NCBI GenBank assembly: GCA_963971225.1
Contig: OZ020268.1
Coordinates: forward strand, 38,137,348-38,201,347
DNA: 64,000 nt
DNA from: Melieria omissa
Lineage: Eukaryota > Arthropoda > Insecta > Diptera > Ulidiidae
Direction: 5' to 3'
The notes under the pieces were generated by a model. That model saw only the letters and a list, made by a program, of their open reading frames with translations. It was not told the origin of the DNA and made no database searches. Of the stretch, positions 22,735-35,034 are shown piece by piece. The translations under genes were made by a program, and so were the position numbers. Positions within the stretch are counted from its first letter, which is position 1. Every line of letters begins with the position of its first letter.

Positions 22735-25700
22735 TTACCGCTTCCTGTTCATGGTGAGCATCTTAGTTTTGATTCGCTTGCGATCACGACTGATAATCTC
22801 CATGCGCTCCTTAATGGTGGTTTGAAAAAAGACCAAATGCAGTGTACGACTGGCCGATGAGAGCTGTCAAAAGTGCAAAATTAGAAAATTGGACCTCAAC
22901 ACAAAAATCCGTAACACACCTGTTGCAGCAAACGTGCCTTCAACTTAATGTTGTCGGGTACATTGGCCTCAGCCGGATTCTGGGTGGTCTCCAAGTGTAA
23001 GTTTATGACGAAGATCAGCGTGTCCCGGATGGTCTGCACAATGCGTTGTATCTGTTCGGTTTGGAAGAGGCGACGCACCAGATAGCCGCGAACGTGAGCG
23101 TTTATTTTAGTGGCGGCGGCCGTTCGGCGTTGTGTTTCCTCCAGCTGCTGTTGGGACTATTCAGTGTGGCTTGGCATTAGTGTATTATGGAAAGTAAATT
23201 CAGTCAATGCTGTGTAAATGCTCCCTATAGATGTGGCGGCTCAGACGGACAGACTTTTAGATTGAAGCGCAGATGTATAAATATTAATGAGATAAATAAA
23301 CTTTGTAGAGACTGACTGATCTATTAACAGACGGACCTTTTAGCTGATTAATTAAAGAGCAGATGAAATTACTGATGAAAAAACAAGTATAACTAAACGC
23401 TAAGACATTAGAAAACCGGACAAATGATTGCAAGTAGTTTTCCTTTTGCTTTAAAATTAAAGCATCTTCTTGCCGCATCTTTCTTTGCATAAATTAAATA
23501 CATATTGTAATCTAAGATCACCCAAAACATTGACAATTTACATTCTACAGAAATCATTGGAATGTAATCTTTCTAATCTTTGTAATTGGAATCTTTCGTA
23601 TGCACAATTAAGCTCGGTGAACCGTTCAACTGCAAATAGTTTTTTTTCTATTTCGAATTTATTATGAAAATGTTTGTTCGCTTCTGTAATTATCTCTTAC
23701 AATCACTACAACTTTCTTAATTTTATTCACATGAGAAAATTTTGTATTTGTATCAACAAATTTCTATTCTACGAAAACACACTCAAGTTGCCACTGAAAT
23801 CTGGCAACGTTTTTGCAAAATTTAAGCTGCAACTTGAGAGCAGATTCTGAGAATTGTTAACTGATGGATTTTTAAATTTAACAATACAACTACATAGTTA
23901 ATAAATTTAGATCATAAAGGCTGATTTCAGCCTTGTAAATTTTGCTATTAAAAATTTTGTTAATTTTGTATAGAAAAAAAGTTTCTTGTATGGTTTTGTT
24001 TTTCCAAAAATTTAGTTCCAAATTGGTCTTTTACTTTAACCGCTGCAAGAAATCAGCCTCATTAGGAGGGGATTAGTACGAAGGCACATGCACTTGGAGT
24101 CATGGGGAATTACAGTTTGGTTTGGTTTGCTATTTGATAGTTAAGGCTTAATGTGTTAGTCTTGCGTTTGCTTCGATTGTTTGAGTATCGAAACCTGGCA
24201 CATTCCGTCCCAATTGTTAATAGTAGGATAAAGCTTGTGAAAGAGAAAGAAAGAAATTGAATTGATTTTACAGTGCAAAAGTGGACTACAATGTTTGCAC
24301 TTTAAAACAAGAAAATTTTCCAGTTGCAACAACAAAAGTTTACGATTGTAATGAAATTTCATTTACAAATTGTACAAAGTTGAATTAGAATTTTATGTAT
24401 TTAAGTGGGTTTTGTTGAAGATTTGTAATCTAAAAAAATATTTTAATACTGATTATTTATATTATTATTCTTTTAGGAAACTTTCTTCTTTTTATATTTA
24501 AAATTAGTTCAAATGCTTCACTTTCTACTAAAGCTTACTAAGCTAAAAGTGAAAAATTTCATAGAAAAAAAGCTTTCTAAACAAAAAGTGAAAAAAATTT
24601 ATAGAAAATTCAAACTTTGTACAAAGTGCTTCTATTTAAATTAACATTGTAAAAATTAAAATTAAAAAATCGAAAATGTAACTTTACTAAAGCATCGGGA
24701 ATTAAAGCCAAAAGAAAGAGAAGTAATTCAAAAGAAAACTTTCATAAGTTTCTTGTTTTAAATAAGAAAAATGTTACTGTTAACTACTTTTCAATTAAAA
24801 GTTAAAGATATTCTACAATAGTTTTCAAATTATTACTTTTATCAGCTAGAATCATAACTTAACGATTACAAGAAAATTATCAGACTGTTTCCGTACCGTT
24901 TTCGCTTTTGATATTTTTGAGTTTAGTGTACATTTTTGTTCGAGTGTTCAGAGTTCTTGCATACGAGTTGCGCTTCTTTAATGCTCTACAAGTCTGGGCT
25001 GCTGTGGTGTTGAACTTTTAATAACATTTTCTGAGCTTTAGGTTATTAGGAATTTAAATCTAAAATTTAATGCAACGACTGAGTTTAGTTAGCACAAAAA
25101 TTAGTCAGCCGACTGCAGCCAGTTGCCGGCTGGTTCAATTAAAAATACATTTTTAAACTCCAGCGAGTTGCATACATTAAATTAGACACAGAAACTTTAA
25201 AATTTATATGAACAATGCTGACACAATTGTTGACTCTTGATTGCCATTTCACAGCTAAACTCAATGCAAGTTTTTGTTTCATATTTCTTGTTTTTTTACA
25301 CAATTTAAACTTTAGAATAAATAATCATGAAATCTTTACTTTTAAGCCAACAATTTTCAATTTCAATCTAATCTCAAAGACTGACTTTGATCCTTTGCTT
25401 TATAGTTTTCTGTCATCAAAGAAGACACCAGCGCATCGAATTTAATCACATTTATATTTAAGTAAAGATTTTAAATCGATCATTATATATTTATAAGATT
25501 CAACACATTTTCAATCGTCCACAAATATCCACAAACGAAAATATTGTTGCCTTCACTAATGGCACTCAGCATTTAAAAGGTTGGGATTTGTATATTACGT
25601 TAGTTTTTGGTACTTTTCTTTCAAAAACAGTTTCCAAACTCCGGTGCTCTGATAATTTTCTTGACACAGTTCTTTTGATTTCATTTCGAACCAGAACGTC

Positions 25701-27990
25701 AGCACTCGTTCGACGCCAACGTTTTTGGTCGTTGGGTAGAGGTTCTACTGAAAACTTACACGTCTGCTGCTGGACGAAGCCGATGGGCTGCTCGGTGCTC
25801 CCCCGCCGCCGTTGCCGCATCCGGGCGACGAGAGCTCTCCCCCGGTGAAAAGGCGTCGCCGCGGTGTGTAGCGGCCGCCGGGCATGGAGTAGGAGTTCAT
25901 GGGATTCGAGCAGACGGACAGGTCCGTTCGTATTTCGTAGGGCTGCGTCGACGTCGCACATATGGACGCCGATAGTATGGAGCTCGTGATGCTCTGCGAC
26001 GGCGAGCGCAGCGCATATTCACTGCACTCGGATTTGCTCGTCGGCGAGAGGTCTGCTGGTATGACGCCGCCCGGCATATAGACGCCCGTGTTGCTGGACG
26101 TGTTCATCTGCAAGTGGCCCATTTCGACGGTCAGCTGCTCGAAGAGCTTCTGCTGCTGATGCTCGAAGGCCATTTGCATGCGCTGCTGCTCTTGCTGTTG
26201 CTGCACAAGCAGCTCCATGAAGCGCTGTCGATGGTCGGCTTCGATTTCGCTAAGCAGGCCGATGGGAGAATTGCGCGCGCTGTCTATCAATGCGCTCTTG
26301 GTACTGGTTTGTATGCTGGGCATTGAGGAGCGCAAGTTCACTTGCTTCGCAGCTTTGGTGCCCGAGGCCGACTTCTTAAGTTGACGCGCGACGCGGGCTT
26401 TGCCAGCGATCTTGCTCTCATATGGCGAGCGTTTGTTCTTGAAGAGCAGCGTGTTGCTGGTCGGGTACGACGGCGTTGATCCGCTTCCGTGGGTAATGTT
26501 GGTCGAGGAAGCCTTCGACTGCAGCCGCATGGCCGAACCGCGTGACTTCCCTTCGACTTTCTGCACACGCTTCGCCTTGGACTCGATGGTGTCACGCATG
26601 ACGCTCCGCAAGGCCGTTGTGCGTTTGGTTGTGTTCGGCGATCGCGTGTTCTGGTTTCGAATGTGCTCCAAAAGAGCCTGTGACGGGCTGTCTAACGTGA
26701 ACGAGTTGGAGCGCACGAGACCGTTTTCGGATTGCGTCCCAACCGACACATCCAAATCGCTTATTACCGTATCGCTTATTGCCGTCGTCTGCTCGTTGAG
26801 CGGATTAAGCGCGGAACTGGTGGCGGAGCGCTTTGGTGGCTTCAATGAAATCGGCTCAATTTCGACTCCAATGTCTTCCTTATAATGATTGAAGGGGCTT
26901 CGATCGCTTGGAATATTGGAGGCCTTCGGAGGGTTCACTTCGTTCCTTCCTCCGTCGTGCATTGCCAACTGTGTGGAATTGTAACTTTCATCCGAGCTGC
27001 AATCGTCATAGTACGGTTTCTGCTTCATTTTCGCTGAGCTCTTGTTCGCGTTGCCAATGTCCAGATTGGTGTTGGCGTCTATGCTGTCGCAGAAACTGCG
27101 ATTGGCTACCAGCGGTGTTGGCGGATCGACGCAGATCGCCGGTATAGCCTTGATTGAATTTCCCATGGAAAAGTTCATCGGTTTCTTATCGGACATGAAG
27201 TTCAGGTTGGCCTTCTCCTCGACGTCACGAATGCTGCTCTTCCGCTGCATGCACTCATACTCGCTAATGGGCAGAATGATCGTGTTGGCGCGATTGTCGT
27301 AAATGAGTGTCTCTGATTTCTGCAGCTTTTGCATGCGTTCCACCAGATTGGTTTCCGACGTTTGCGTGCTGGGTGTGGCGCTGCCGGGCGGTGAGCTCAC
27401 CCCAATGCTGCAGTCCATATACGAGCGCCTCGGCGGCATGGACACATTGCCGCTGTCAGCCTCGTGTGCCTTCATGAGGTTCGTTAGCAGCATGAATGAT
27501 TCCTCTGCCTGTCGCTGCGCGTCCAGTTCGATTGAGCGATGCGATAGGCTCCCGCTGCCACTGCCGCTGCTGTTCGCCTGGCTGCGCGGCGTACTATCGC
27601 CCTCCACCATTTCCTCCACCAATGTGAAACCGCCGGAACTGCGCATGTTGCGTCGGCGGTTGTCCTCCAAGTTCTGCTCCACGCGGATGGCGCGCTCCCT
27701 GAGCCTCGCCATCTGGCGGCGCTTCTCGGTAGTCATCTGAAAAAAACAACACGTAAACAAACGGAAACCCAATGCTCCACTGGCGGTTCCGAGCCAGTGA
27801 CGCGCAACGCACACACCCCACAGTCTGCAGCTCGCAACGTGCGGCTGCCTCTACCTACCAGCGGCGGCAAAATGGGAACTCCATCGATGCGGAACTGCGA
27901 CACGAACCGCGCTGCCCGCGAGCGCTGGGTGCTCTTGGGCAGTGCCGCCGCCAGTCCCAATGGCTGATCCAAGCTCCGTAGAGTTTCCAT
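22735..27990 (-). CDS. Cp110: CP110 centriolar coiled-coil protein
   Basis: Four minus-strand exons: 27990-27859, 27736-25760, 23156-22920 and 22863-22735. All introns are GT-AG and all joins phase 0; donors are CTG|GTAGGT, CGT|GTAAGT and CAG|GTGTGT. The product is 824 residues. CP110 caps the distal end of centrioles and restrains cilium assembly. The case rests on order and motifs: an N-terminal FRIDGVPILPPL joined to MTTEKRRQMARLRERA (CP110 proteins have a similar IL-PLL/EKR block), a long Ser-rich disordered middle, a Gln-rich coiled coil at about residues 541-590, then an IQ-like TKINAHVRGYLVRRLFQTEQ (about 719-738) and a helical C-terminus with KERMEIISRDRKRIKTKML. Without exons 3 and 4 the frame would stop six codons past the donor at 25760, losing the conserved C-terminus. 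Intron 2 is 2.6 kb; the others are 122 and 56 bp. It is divergent from DNA2. Confidence 0.93.
23157..25759. other. Large intron 2 of CP110
   Basis: 2603 bp, AT-rich, bounded by CGT|GTAAGT and GAATAG|TCC on the minus strand. It has internal short repeats around 24518-24630 (AAAGTGAAAAA, ATAGAAAA) and no recognisable nested gene. Confidence 0.8.
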
Positions 27991-28262
27991 TTATAGCAAA
28001 AGAATTAGCTTTTGAGGCCGTGTGACGGTCACTAATTTAATTAGGCTTGTCGAAATGTTGCTCTTTTAGGATTTCTTCGGCACAAGTATTGTGAAGCTGT
28101 ATTAATCCATTTAATTTTTGAATATTATAAATTTTTTTCCCTCGATGTATTCCAAAAGAAATGTTATTTAATTTTGCTCATTCAAATTTTTGAATACTTC
28201 AAACTTCTCGACTGGTTGCTGTTTCCAATTCGCCGTTTGTCTTTTGTTTTCACTTGTGCTCC

Positions 28263-28270
28263 TTTCCCGC
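28263..28270 (+). promoter_or_regulatory. E2F-like site, CP110-proximal
   Basis: TTTCCCGC matches the E2F consensus TTTSSCGC. It lies 273 bp upstream of the CP110 ATG. Confidence 0.5.
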
Positions 28271-28765
28271 GTTGCTCTGACAACGACTGGTGCCTTGTGC
28301 GCTATTTACCCGCCTCGACACCACAACAAAAATAATAATTCTTCGCTTTATGGTGTTTAATAAATTATTCACATAAACTATACTGAAAAGAGCGCAGTTT
28401 TTTACGCCGCGGCAATGGAAAACAACGAGCGCACTTTCACGTCCGTTTGGCTAGCTGCACTTTGTGCAGACGGCCCATTCGCAATAGCGCAATGAGGTTA
28501 GCTAATTGAAAAGTGTGCATGAAGTTAAATCATAATATGATCCATGAGCAACTAAACCACGTTTCGATGGTCTAGGATTTTTCGAAACTTGTAGTTTTCA
28601 TACATATACTTTGGACTTTCAAATTTGAATAAGATTTGCATGTAGACCAAGAGTATCAAAAAACAGCAAAGAAGCAACACTGGGTCTACATATGTTCAGC
28701 CATTTGCATGAATACCAACAATTGTGAATGAATTTTTGCAGTGGGAATAAGTACTGCGAAATTAT

Positions 28766-28773
28766 GGCGGGAA
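28766..28773 (-). promoter_or_regulatory. E2F-like site, DNA2-proximal
   Basis: GGCGGGAA on the + strand, i.e. TTCCCGCC on the minus strand. It is close to the E2F consensus and 55 bp upstream of the DNA2 start. Confidence 0.5.
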
Positions 28774-28827
28774 CCAGAAATAGTTAAATCTGCTAATTTA
28801 CACAAGAATTAAAAGAAAACCCCCGAC

Positions 28828-31800
28828 ATGAGCCAAAGTAAAAGACTAGGTTCGCCCATGAAACACCAAAATGAGTTGCCCACAAAGAAGACCAAGTTAA
28901 ATGACGCACAGGAAACCATCATAAAACAGTCAAGTGCAGATAATGTACTCGAAGTTGAGTCACTGGATTTTATGTTCGAGGATGATGATTTTGATTTGGC
29001 GTTTTGCGCTGATGAAGCAGCAGAGGCAGCATCTTTGGACCTGAGCGTGTGGCGGCGTTGTGTGGTGAATGGGTTGCGCCGGGAACAAAGCACGTTTGAC
29101 CTCGTCCTAATGGTAAGTGCGGCGGAGCACGCTCAACAGGACAAGGAGAATGCTGTCGCCACAACCAAGTGCCACTTGCAAGGGCCTTGGAGCCACACAC
29201 GCGTCGAGGTGGGCGATATTGTGTCGTTACAAGCGGTGTGGGATGCGCAAATCAATGCCTACAAAGTGGACAAGGACAATGGTTACTGTGTCACCAATCC
29301 CGATGTACTCATTTCCAACACCAATGTTGTGGGTGCACTTTTCTGCCGGCGAAAGGCAGTGCTGCAGGATCGCTTCAAGGGTATCGATGCCAACAACAAA
29401 GTGGTAAGTGCCATGGAAGGACATGAGTGATGCGATTTAATTGGTAATTGGTTTTTTGTACACAGATGATCATTGGCTCGCTAGTGCATGAACTACTGCA
29501 GACCGTGCTCACCAGGAGCTTACAGACGCACTTGCAAATCGAGGCTGCGGCACAGGAATTGCTTAATTCGCAAGAGGTTGCTTACTCGCTCTATGCCAGC
29601 TTGCTTACGCGCGAGGAGGTGGCGCACGAAGTGGCACAATTCGTGCCCAAAATAGTTGCCTTTGTGGAGCAGTACGTGCAGGGCCGAGATCCAGCGTTGG
29701 TATGTGCCTAAGTTTGAGTTTGTCATGTTTGTTTTACCCATCGGTTCTTTGGTTTTTGTACAAAGCTAGAAAAGGATACATTTCAAGGTGCCATCACGCA
29801 GATTGCCGACATCGAAGAGAACGTGTGGGTGCCACAGCTGGGACTCAAGGGCAAGGTGGATGTCACTGTACGCGTCAGACGACGTAAACATGCATCCGTC
29901 AGTGACGATCTGGTGAAGAATGCCATTCCCCTGGAGCTGAAGACCGGACGCGCTTCCTTCTCCATGGAACACAAAGGCCAAGTCGTTCTCTACCAAATGA
30001 TGCTGTCTGCCATTGGCCGTGAAACGCGCTCCGGCTTGTTGCTTTACCTGCGCGAGGGCATTATGCGCGAACTGCAAGGTGCCCGCAATGAGCAACGTGA
30101 TCTTGTCATGCTGCGCAATGATTTTGCCAACTATCTAAGTCATGAGCCGTCTTTGCCAGTGACTAATGCAGCGCTCGCTCTGAATGGCGGCAAGTTTGTA
30201 CAGCCGCTGACATTGCCCGAACCCATATCTCATCACAGCGCCTGTGGCAATTGCGCTTACGCAACGATTTGTTGCAGTTTTGTCAAAACAGACCCAGATC
30301 TGCAGCTGCGTGATGGACATCCCCTACGGAAGGTGATGCAATCAGTCACGGAGCACTTAACTGCGAAGGACTATGAGTACTTCATACGCTGGTGTGGGCT
30401 GCTGTCGCTAGAGGAACAGGAAGCAAAGAAGTCGAATTTCACACGGTCGCTGTGGACGGAAACGCCAGAGGTTAGACGACGCAACGGACGAGCTGTTTTG
30501 GACTTGACCCTGTGCGGTGATGTTGTCTTGGATGAGACGCGCTATTTGCACACATTCACTTTGGCGAAGCACGACCAGAAAGAAGACGAGGACAACGGGG
30601 AATTGGACTTGACTCTATGTGGTGTAAGAAAATAATCTAAAGAACAGTTCATATCAACAAGAAACACTTATGATTTGAATTATTTGCAGTTCTCTCTTGG
30701 TGAATATGTAATTGTGAGCTCGCGCCAGCGATTGGCTATTGCAGCCGGCTGCATCTACGACCTCACCGAAGCCACAATCTCCATTAATTTGGAGCGTAAT
30801 CTGCGCAAAAATTACGCCAGCCAGCGCTTCATCATAGACAAATACGAATCGCAGTCGGGCAACGTTTTTAATTTTACGAATTTGGGTTTATTGCTGGAGA
30901 ACACTGAGCGAGCGGCTGCTTTGCGTAGCATTATTGTCCAACTAGAGCCACCTACATTCTGCAAAGTTTTGCCAAAAATCATTGCCACCGAGGGCGCCGA
31001 CATCTTGAAGCAACTGAACGGAGTGCAGCGCACTGCTGTGTTGAAAGCGCTGACCACAGAAAGTTGTTTGCTCATGAAAGGTTTACCAGGCACAGGTCAG
31101 TGCGTTAAAACTTTTATTACGATTGTAATTAATAATGAAAATGTTTATGCTTTACAGGCAAAACGCAGACGCTGGTGGCCATTGTGCGGTTACTCCACTT
31201 GATGGGTAAATCGGTGCTTATTACCAGCCACACACACTCGGCAGTGGACAATGTCTTTGTACGTCTAAAACCACACAATTTACCGCTGCTGCGATTAGGT
31301 TCTGGCGCACGCATCAACTCGCAACTGCAAGATTGCAGTGAAAGCGCGCTGCTTAAAGATTGCCACACAGTCGCCGAAATAGACAGCAAGTACGCAGCAT
31401 ACTCAATTGTGGGTGTAACTTGCCTTGGCTCCGCGCATTCACTCTTCCTGCATCGCAAATTCGACTACTGCATAGTGGACGAGGCCACACAGGTGATGCA
31501 GCCCACCGTTCTGCGTCCGCTCTTCTTTTGCGAACGCTTCATATTGGTTGGTGATCCCGATCAACTGCCGCCGCTGATACGATCGGCCGAAGCGCGCCTC
31601 CGTGGTGCTGACGAGTCACTTTTCCAGCGGCTGGACTCGCCGCAAGCCACTGCGGTGCTAACACTACAGTATCGCATGAACAAGACAATCACCCGCCTGG
31701 CCAACAGGCTCACCTACAAAGGCGAATTGCAATGCGCCTCCCAAGACGTGCAATTGGCCACGCTGCAGCTGGCTCGCCTTACCACCGGCAGCACAGTTGA

Positions 31801-32539
31801 AAAGTGGCTGCAACGTGCACTGCACACGCACGTCGATCAGGCCGTGTTCCTGCTTGATACCAAAGACTGCGCCGAACGTTCGTCGGCATTTGCTTCGACC
31901 AAGCACAGCAGCACTTGTGCCGCCATTGAGCAAAGCTTTGCCGAGTCTACATTTGCTGCCACCGTTAGTGCCCCCGCAGCCCCACTAAGTCCCTCCAAGC
32001 GCAGTGCACGCAGCCGCCTATCAAAGTATACCAACTACTGCGATGCGGCAGTGATTTTCCGTCTTCTACGCACAGTGCTTGCCGCAGGCTGCAGCGCCGA
32101 ACGCATAGGCGTCATAGCGCCCTATAGAGCCCAGGTCGAGCTACTGCGCAAGCTGGCCTTGCAGCATCACGCACACTACAAAAGCGCGCAGCCGTCATTG
32201 GACTTTGCAGGTGTTGAAGTGAACACCGTGGACCAGTATCAGGGCCGCGACAAAGATCTCATACTGTACTCGTGTGCCAGGACGGGCAGCGCGGACAGCG
32301 AGGAGCGAGCGCGTGATGCAGAGATATTAGAGGATAAGCGACGCCTCACTGTGGCCATCACGCGTGCCAAGCACAAGTTGGTGATAGTGGGCGATGCCGC
32401 CTGCCTGCGGCAGTACACACCCTTTCGCACGCTGCTCGAGCACATGCCCAGCCACTGCAAGCTGCAGCTCGAAGACGGCAAACTGGACTTTAGCTGGCAG
32501 CAGCTGCTCGACGCACTCTCGCAGGTCATTAGCGGCTGA
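28828..32539 (+). CDS. Dna2: DNA2 replication helicase/nuclease
   Basis: Five exons: 28828-29403, 29466-29699, 29766-30623, 30690-31095 and 31158-32539. The introns are 62-66 bp, all GT-AG, the last one splitting a Gly codon in the Walker A motif. The product is 1151 residues, close to the family length. DNA2 trims long 5' flaps in Okazaki maturation and resects double-strand breaks, in the nucleus and probably mitochondria. The nuclease (about 170-450) has FCRRKAVLQ with Cys173, KVDVT (Asp302), LELKTGR (Glu327, Lys329) and CxxCx5C (Cys430, 433, 439); with Cys173 these would form the Fe-S cluster. The SF1 helicase has GLPGTGKT (687-694), SHTHSAVDNV, DEAT (799-802), GDPDQLPP (823-830), QYRMN, VDQYQGRDKD and VAITRAKHK (1090-1098). 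The key residues of both activities are present. The start is the first in-frame ATG. It is divergent from CP110. Confidence 0.97.
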
Positions 32540-32665
32540 TTTAATCTTAATTTCAATAGCACTTAGATCTAAGGTGTTTTTTATTATGACTGCACTGATG
32601 TTAATTTAAGTCATGTTGAAAAATTAAGCGCACGAAAAGTATGTCTTGACTTGAAATTTGGCTTT

Positions 32666-32960
32666 TTATTGTGGAGCGTGATGTCGCCAAGAACGTCTTA
32701 GCGTCCACCAGATCGGAAACTTCGACGGGATGTGTATGCACGAAGTGACTAGTAGGCGCGGTGTCGACACTGGCTTAGAGCTCAGTTGCCAGTAATGATT
32801 ATTGCAGTTCTGGAGCAGCTGTGAAAATTGAAGACAATCGTGACACACCGTTTTCTAATGTCCACTGCGTACTTACTTCTTGGCCACCACCACAGCAGCT
32901 ATCAATGATACAGCCCATCTCTCGTAAAACTTCGAACAGTTCCTGTTGCGCCACGACTAC
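32666..32960 (-). CDS. Weak two-exon small gene candidate
   Basis: A minus-strand open frame reading VVAQQELFEVLREMGCIID then SCCGGGQE stops at a good donor, GAA|GTAAGT, after 32877. A 58-bp intron ends TTTTCACAG, and the next exon (32818-32666) reads LLQNCNNHYWQLSSKP and on to a stop that overlaps an AATAAA poly(A) signal. Intron size, splice sites and the poly(A) overlap are all typical of flies. Against it: no ATG upstream of the internal Met (REMG), no recognised family, and a low-complexity second exon. A further 5' exon or a non-coding spliced RNA is possible. Confidence 0.33.
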
Positions 32961-35034
32961 TGATGACTGATGGTGCGTGCTTTACGTACTCCCCACATGG
33001 GGTCGAATATCTTTGCGTGAGAAGTGAAGTAATAAGTAATTTCGAAATGTTTTCAAAGTTTATGTCGCCCGCTTTTGAGATCTTTTGAAAACACACAGCA
33101 ACGTAGTTTGATCGTCAACTTTCTAGTACACACAACCCAGTGGGAAAAAATCTGCGCAGCTGCCGAATTGTCTACCGAATGTTTGCAGAATTAATTATCG
33201 ACAGATCTTTTGGCGAATTTATATCAATCTGGTCTACGAGAAGAATGCCGCTCTACAAATGTATGTAGGTAAAGTTTTGATTTTGGATTTTTTAAATTTT
33301 GTTCAGCTAATTATTTGTTCCTTGCAATTCAAAGTGTCACCGAATAGAAACCAAAGCAAATTTCGGTTTGGTGGCTGCCTTTCGAAGGAAATGACAGACC
33401 CAATTGCATGAATTGCATCTTTATTGCCGCAATGGCGCAACGTCTGCACAGACGTGTCAGCAGCTTTTCCTCAATTGACAGGTTTTACTCACTGTCCGCT
33501 GTCTGGCTCCCGCACTGATTTGCTGCGGCAAACAAAAAATGAAAACAACAACAGAAACACAAATGGGCTAGTGGGCCTGCGCAGCCGAATCGCGTCTGTT
33601 GTCTTCCTGTCCACATTGCATTTGTCAAACCGGCGCTGTTACTGTCGCTCGATGCGCACAGATCATTGTTGTGCGACAAGCAAACAAAAAAACATTTTGC
33701 TCCGCGTCTATGAATCCGCTCACCGCCGACTGCACTTTCACCATCGTTTGTTGGTGACTGCAAGCTGCTTCTCCCATGCATTCCCGCTTGCAGTTGCCGC
33801 ACCGCAACGTTGTCAGCCCATTTGATTTAGCACACTGTGCGCCGCCATCGTTTGCCTGCGAAACACGCATTTCATAAGCAACAACTTCATCGGCGACAAC
33901 GACAACACATTGGCATCGGTAACAGCGTCAACGCCGCCGCCATCGCCATCGCAACTGCCAGCAACATCTGCAGAGACGGACAGCGGCAGCCTACAAAGCG
34001 CTATTGCGCTGCTTTTGTGTGCAGAAAACACGGTCTTGTTTTTGTTGCTGGCTACGTTATTTAATACGCATTCATGGCAATAACTTGTAATCCGTCGCTT
34101 ATGGTTTTTCTTGATTCACACTTTACGCGCTCAACATCGATTTGAGTTACTTGTATGCCATATTTTGTCGCCAATTGCTCAGCCATTGAGATGTTGCGCC
34201 TTTTGTTGCAGACAATGCTCAGACATTGGGTGCATATTAGTTGGACGAATGATAGAGGCTGCTGGGGTCCATTGATGTTCAGCTTAAATACTGTAAACTG
34301 TTACAGGTCGTTTGTATTTTTGTCTTTCAAGGAGAACTCAAGATCATGCAAAATGTATGAGTGGCAACAGTGATTTATTGACGATTCAGCATTGAACATC
34401 AACCCAGAGGATACTCTGTTCAAAGTCCCATTTAACAAATTCAAAATGAAGGAAACTTTTTATTCAGCTGCCCTCTGCCTTTTCAGCAGGTAGCAGCAAG
34501 TAAACTTTTTCGCATAAAATTTCTTTCTAAAACGCTTTAATGCAAGTTTCATTAAGCCAGAACTCCTCAATAGGCTAAAAAGACATTCAAGACTCGAGCA
34601 CAGAGCCAGCAACTCCCAATGCTTCCCAAATTATTCAAGGCTGAGGCTCTCGAAGGTGTTCTCAAAGGACCTTAACTCAAATCCAAGCTCACTTTAACTT
34701 CGTCTAGGAACATTTTACTGCAACAAGTCACTGAACACTGCGGAAATATGCTAAGCTTTGAACTAAACCAGGTAAACATTTGTAGATTCTGCTGTGAACG
34801 TAATTCGTAAACAGCAGAAAATTATACTTTAGTTGTATATTTTTATAGCGGAATGCAAAAAATCGCCTAAAACAAACCATCCTATGTTTATTTGTTATTA
34901 TATTTAAATATGTCTGGCTTTAACTACAAAGAAAAGAGCAAGAAAGATGAAGATTAAACCATATCTTCCAAAAGGTTATCGTGCTAGTTAACCCTATGAG
35001 TTTATATGGAATTCTGCAATTGTGCGGGTACTTG
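32961..35034. other. Intergenic, no gene recognised
   Basis: The 33.42-34.06 kb part is G+C-richer and carries overlapping ORFs on both strands without recognisable motifs; it may be a leader or regulatory stretch. The rest is AT-rich. Confidence 0.4.

Larger units (their letters stand above)
27991..28827. promoter_or_regulatory. Divergent CP110/DNA2 promoter region
   Basis: The 837 bp between the two start codons must hold both promoters and 5' leaders. Two E2F-like motifs are visible: TTTCCCGC (28263-28270) and, on the other strand, TTCCCGCC (28766-28773), 55 bp upstream of the DNA2 ATG. No clear TATA box was seen. Both genes act in S phase, so shared cell-cycle control is plausible (inference). 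Confidence 0.65.

Noticed and set aside
25566..25740. Continuation of CP110 directly after its second exon (frame containing LPNDQKRWRRTSADVLVR)
   Set aside because: It needs a frame change with no usable intron between, whereas the strong donor at 25760 joins in phase to conserved C-terminal exons at 23.1 and 22.8 kb.
26114..27740. Several plus-strand ORFs opposite CP110
   Set aside because: Shadows of the long CP110 exon; the Leu-rich start is the polyQ coiled coil read on the other strand.
33424..34064. Overlapping ORFs on both strands near 33.4-34.0 kb
   Set aside because: No frame dominates, there are no recognisable domains or splice signals, and the composition suits a leader or regulatory region equally well.
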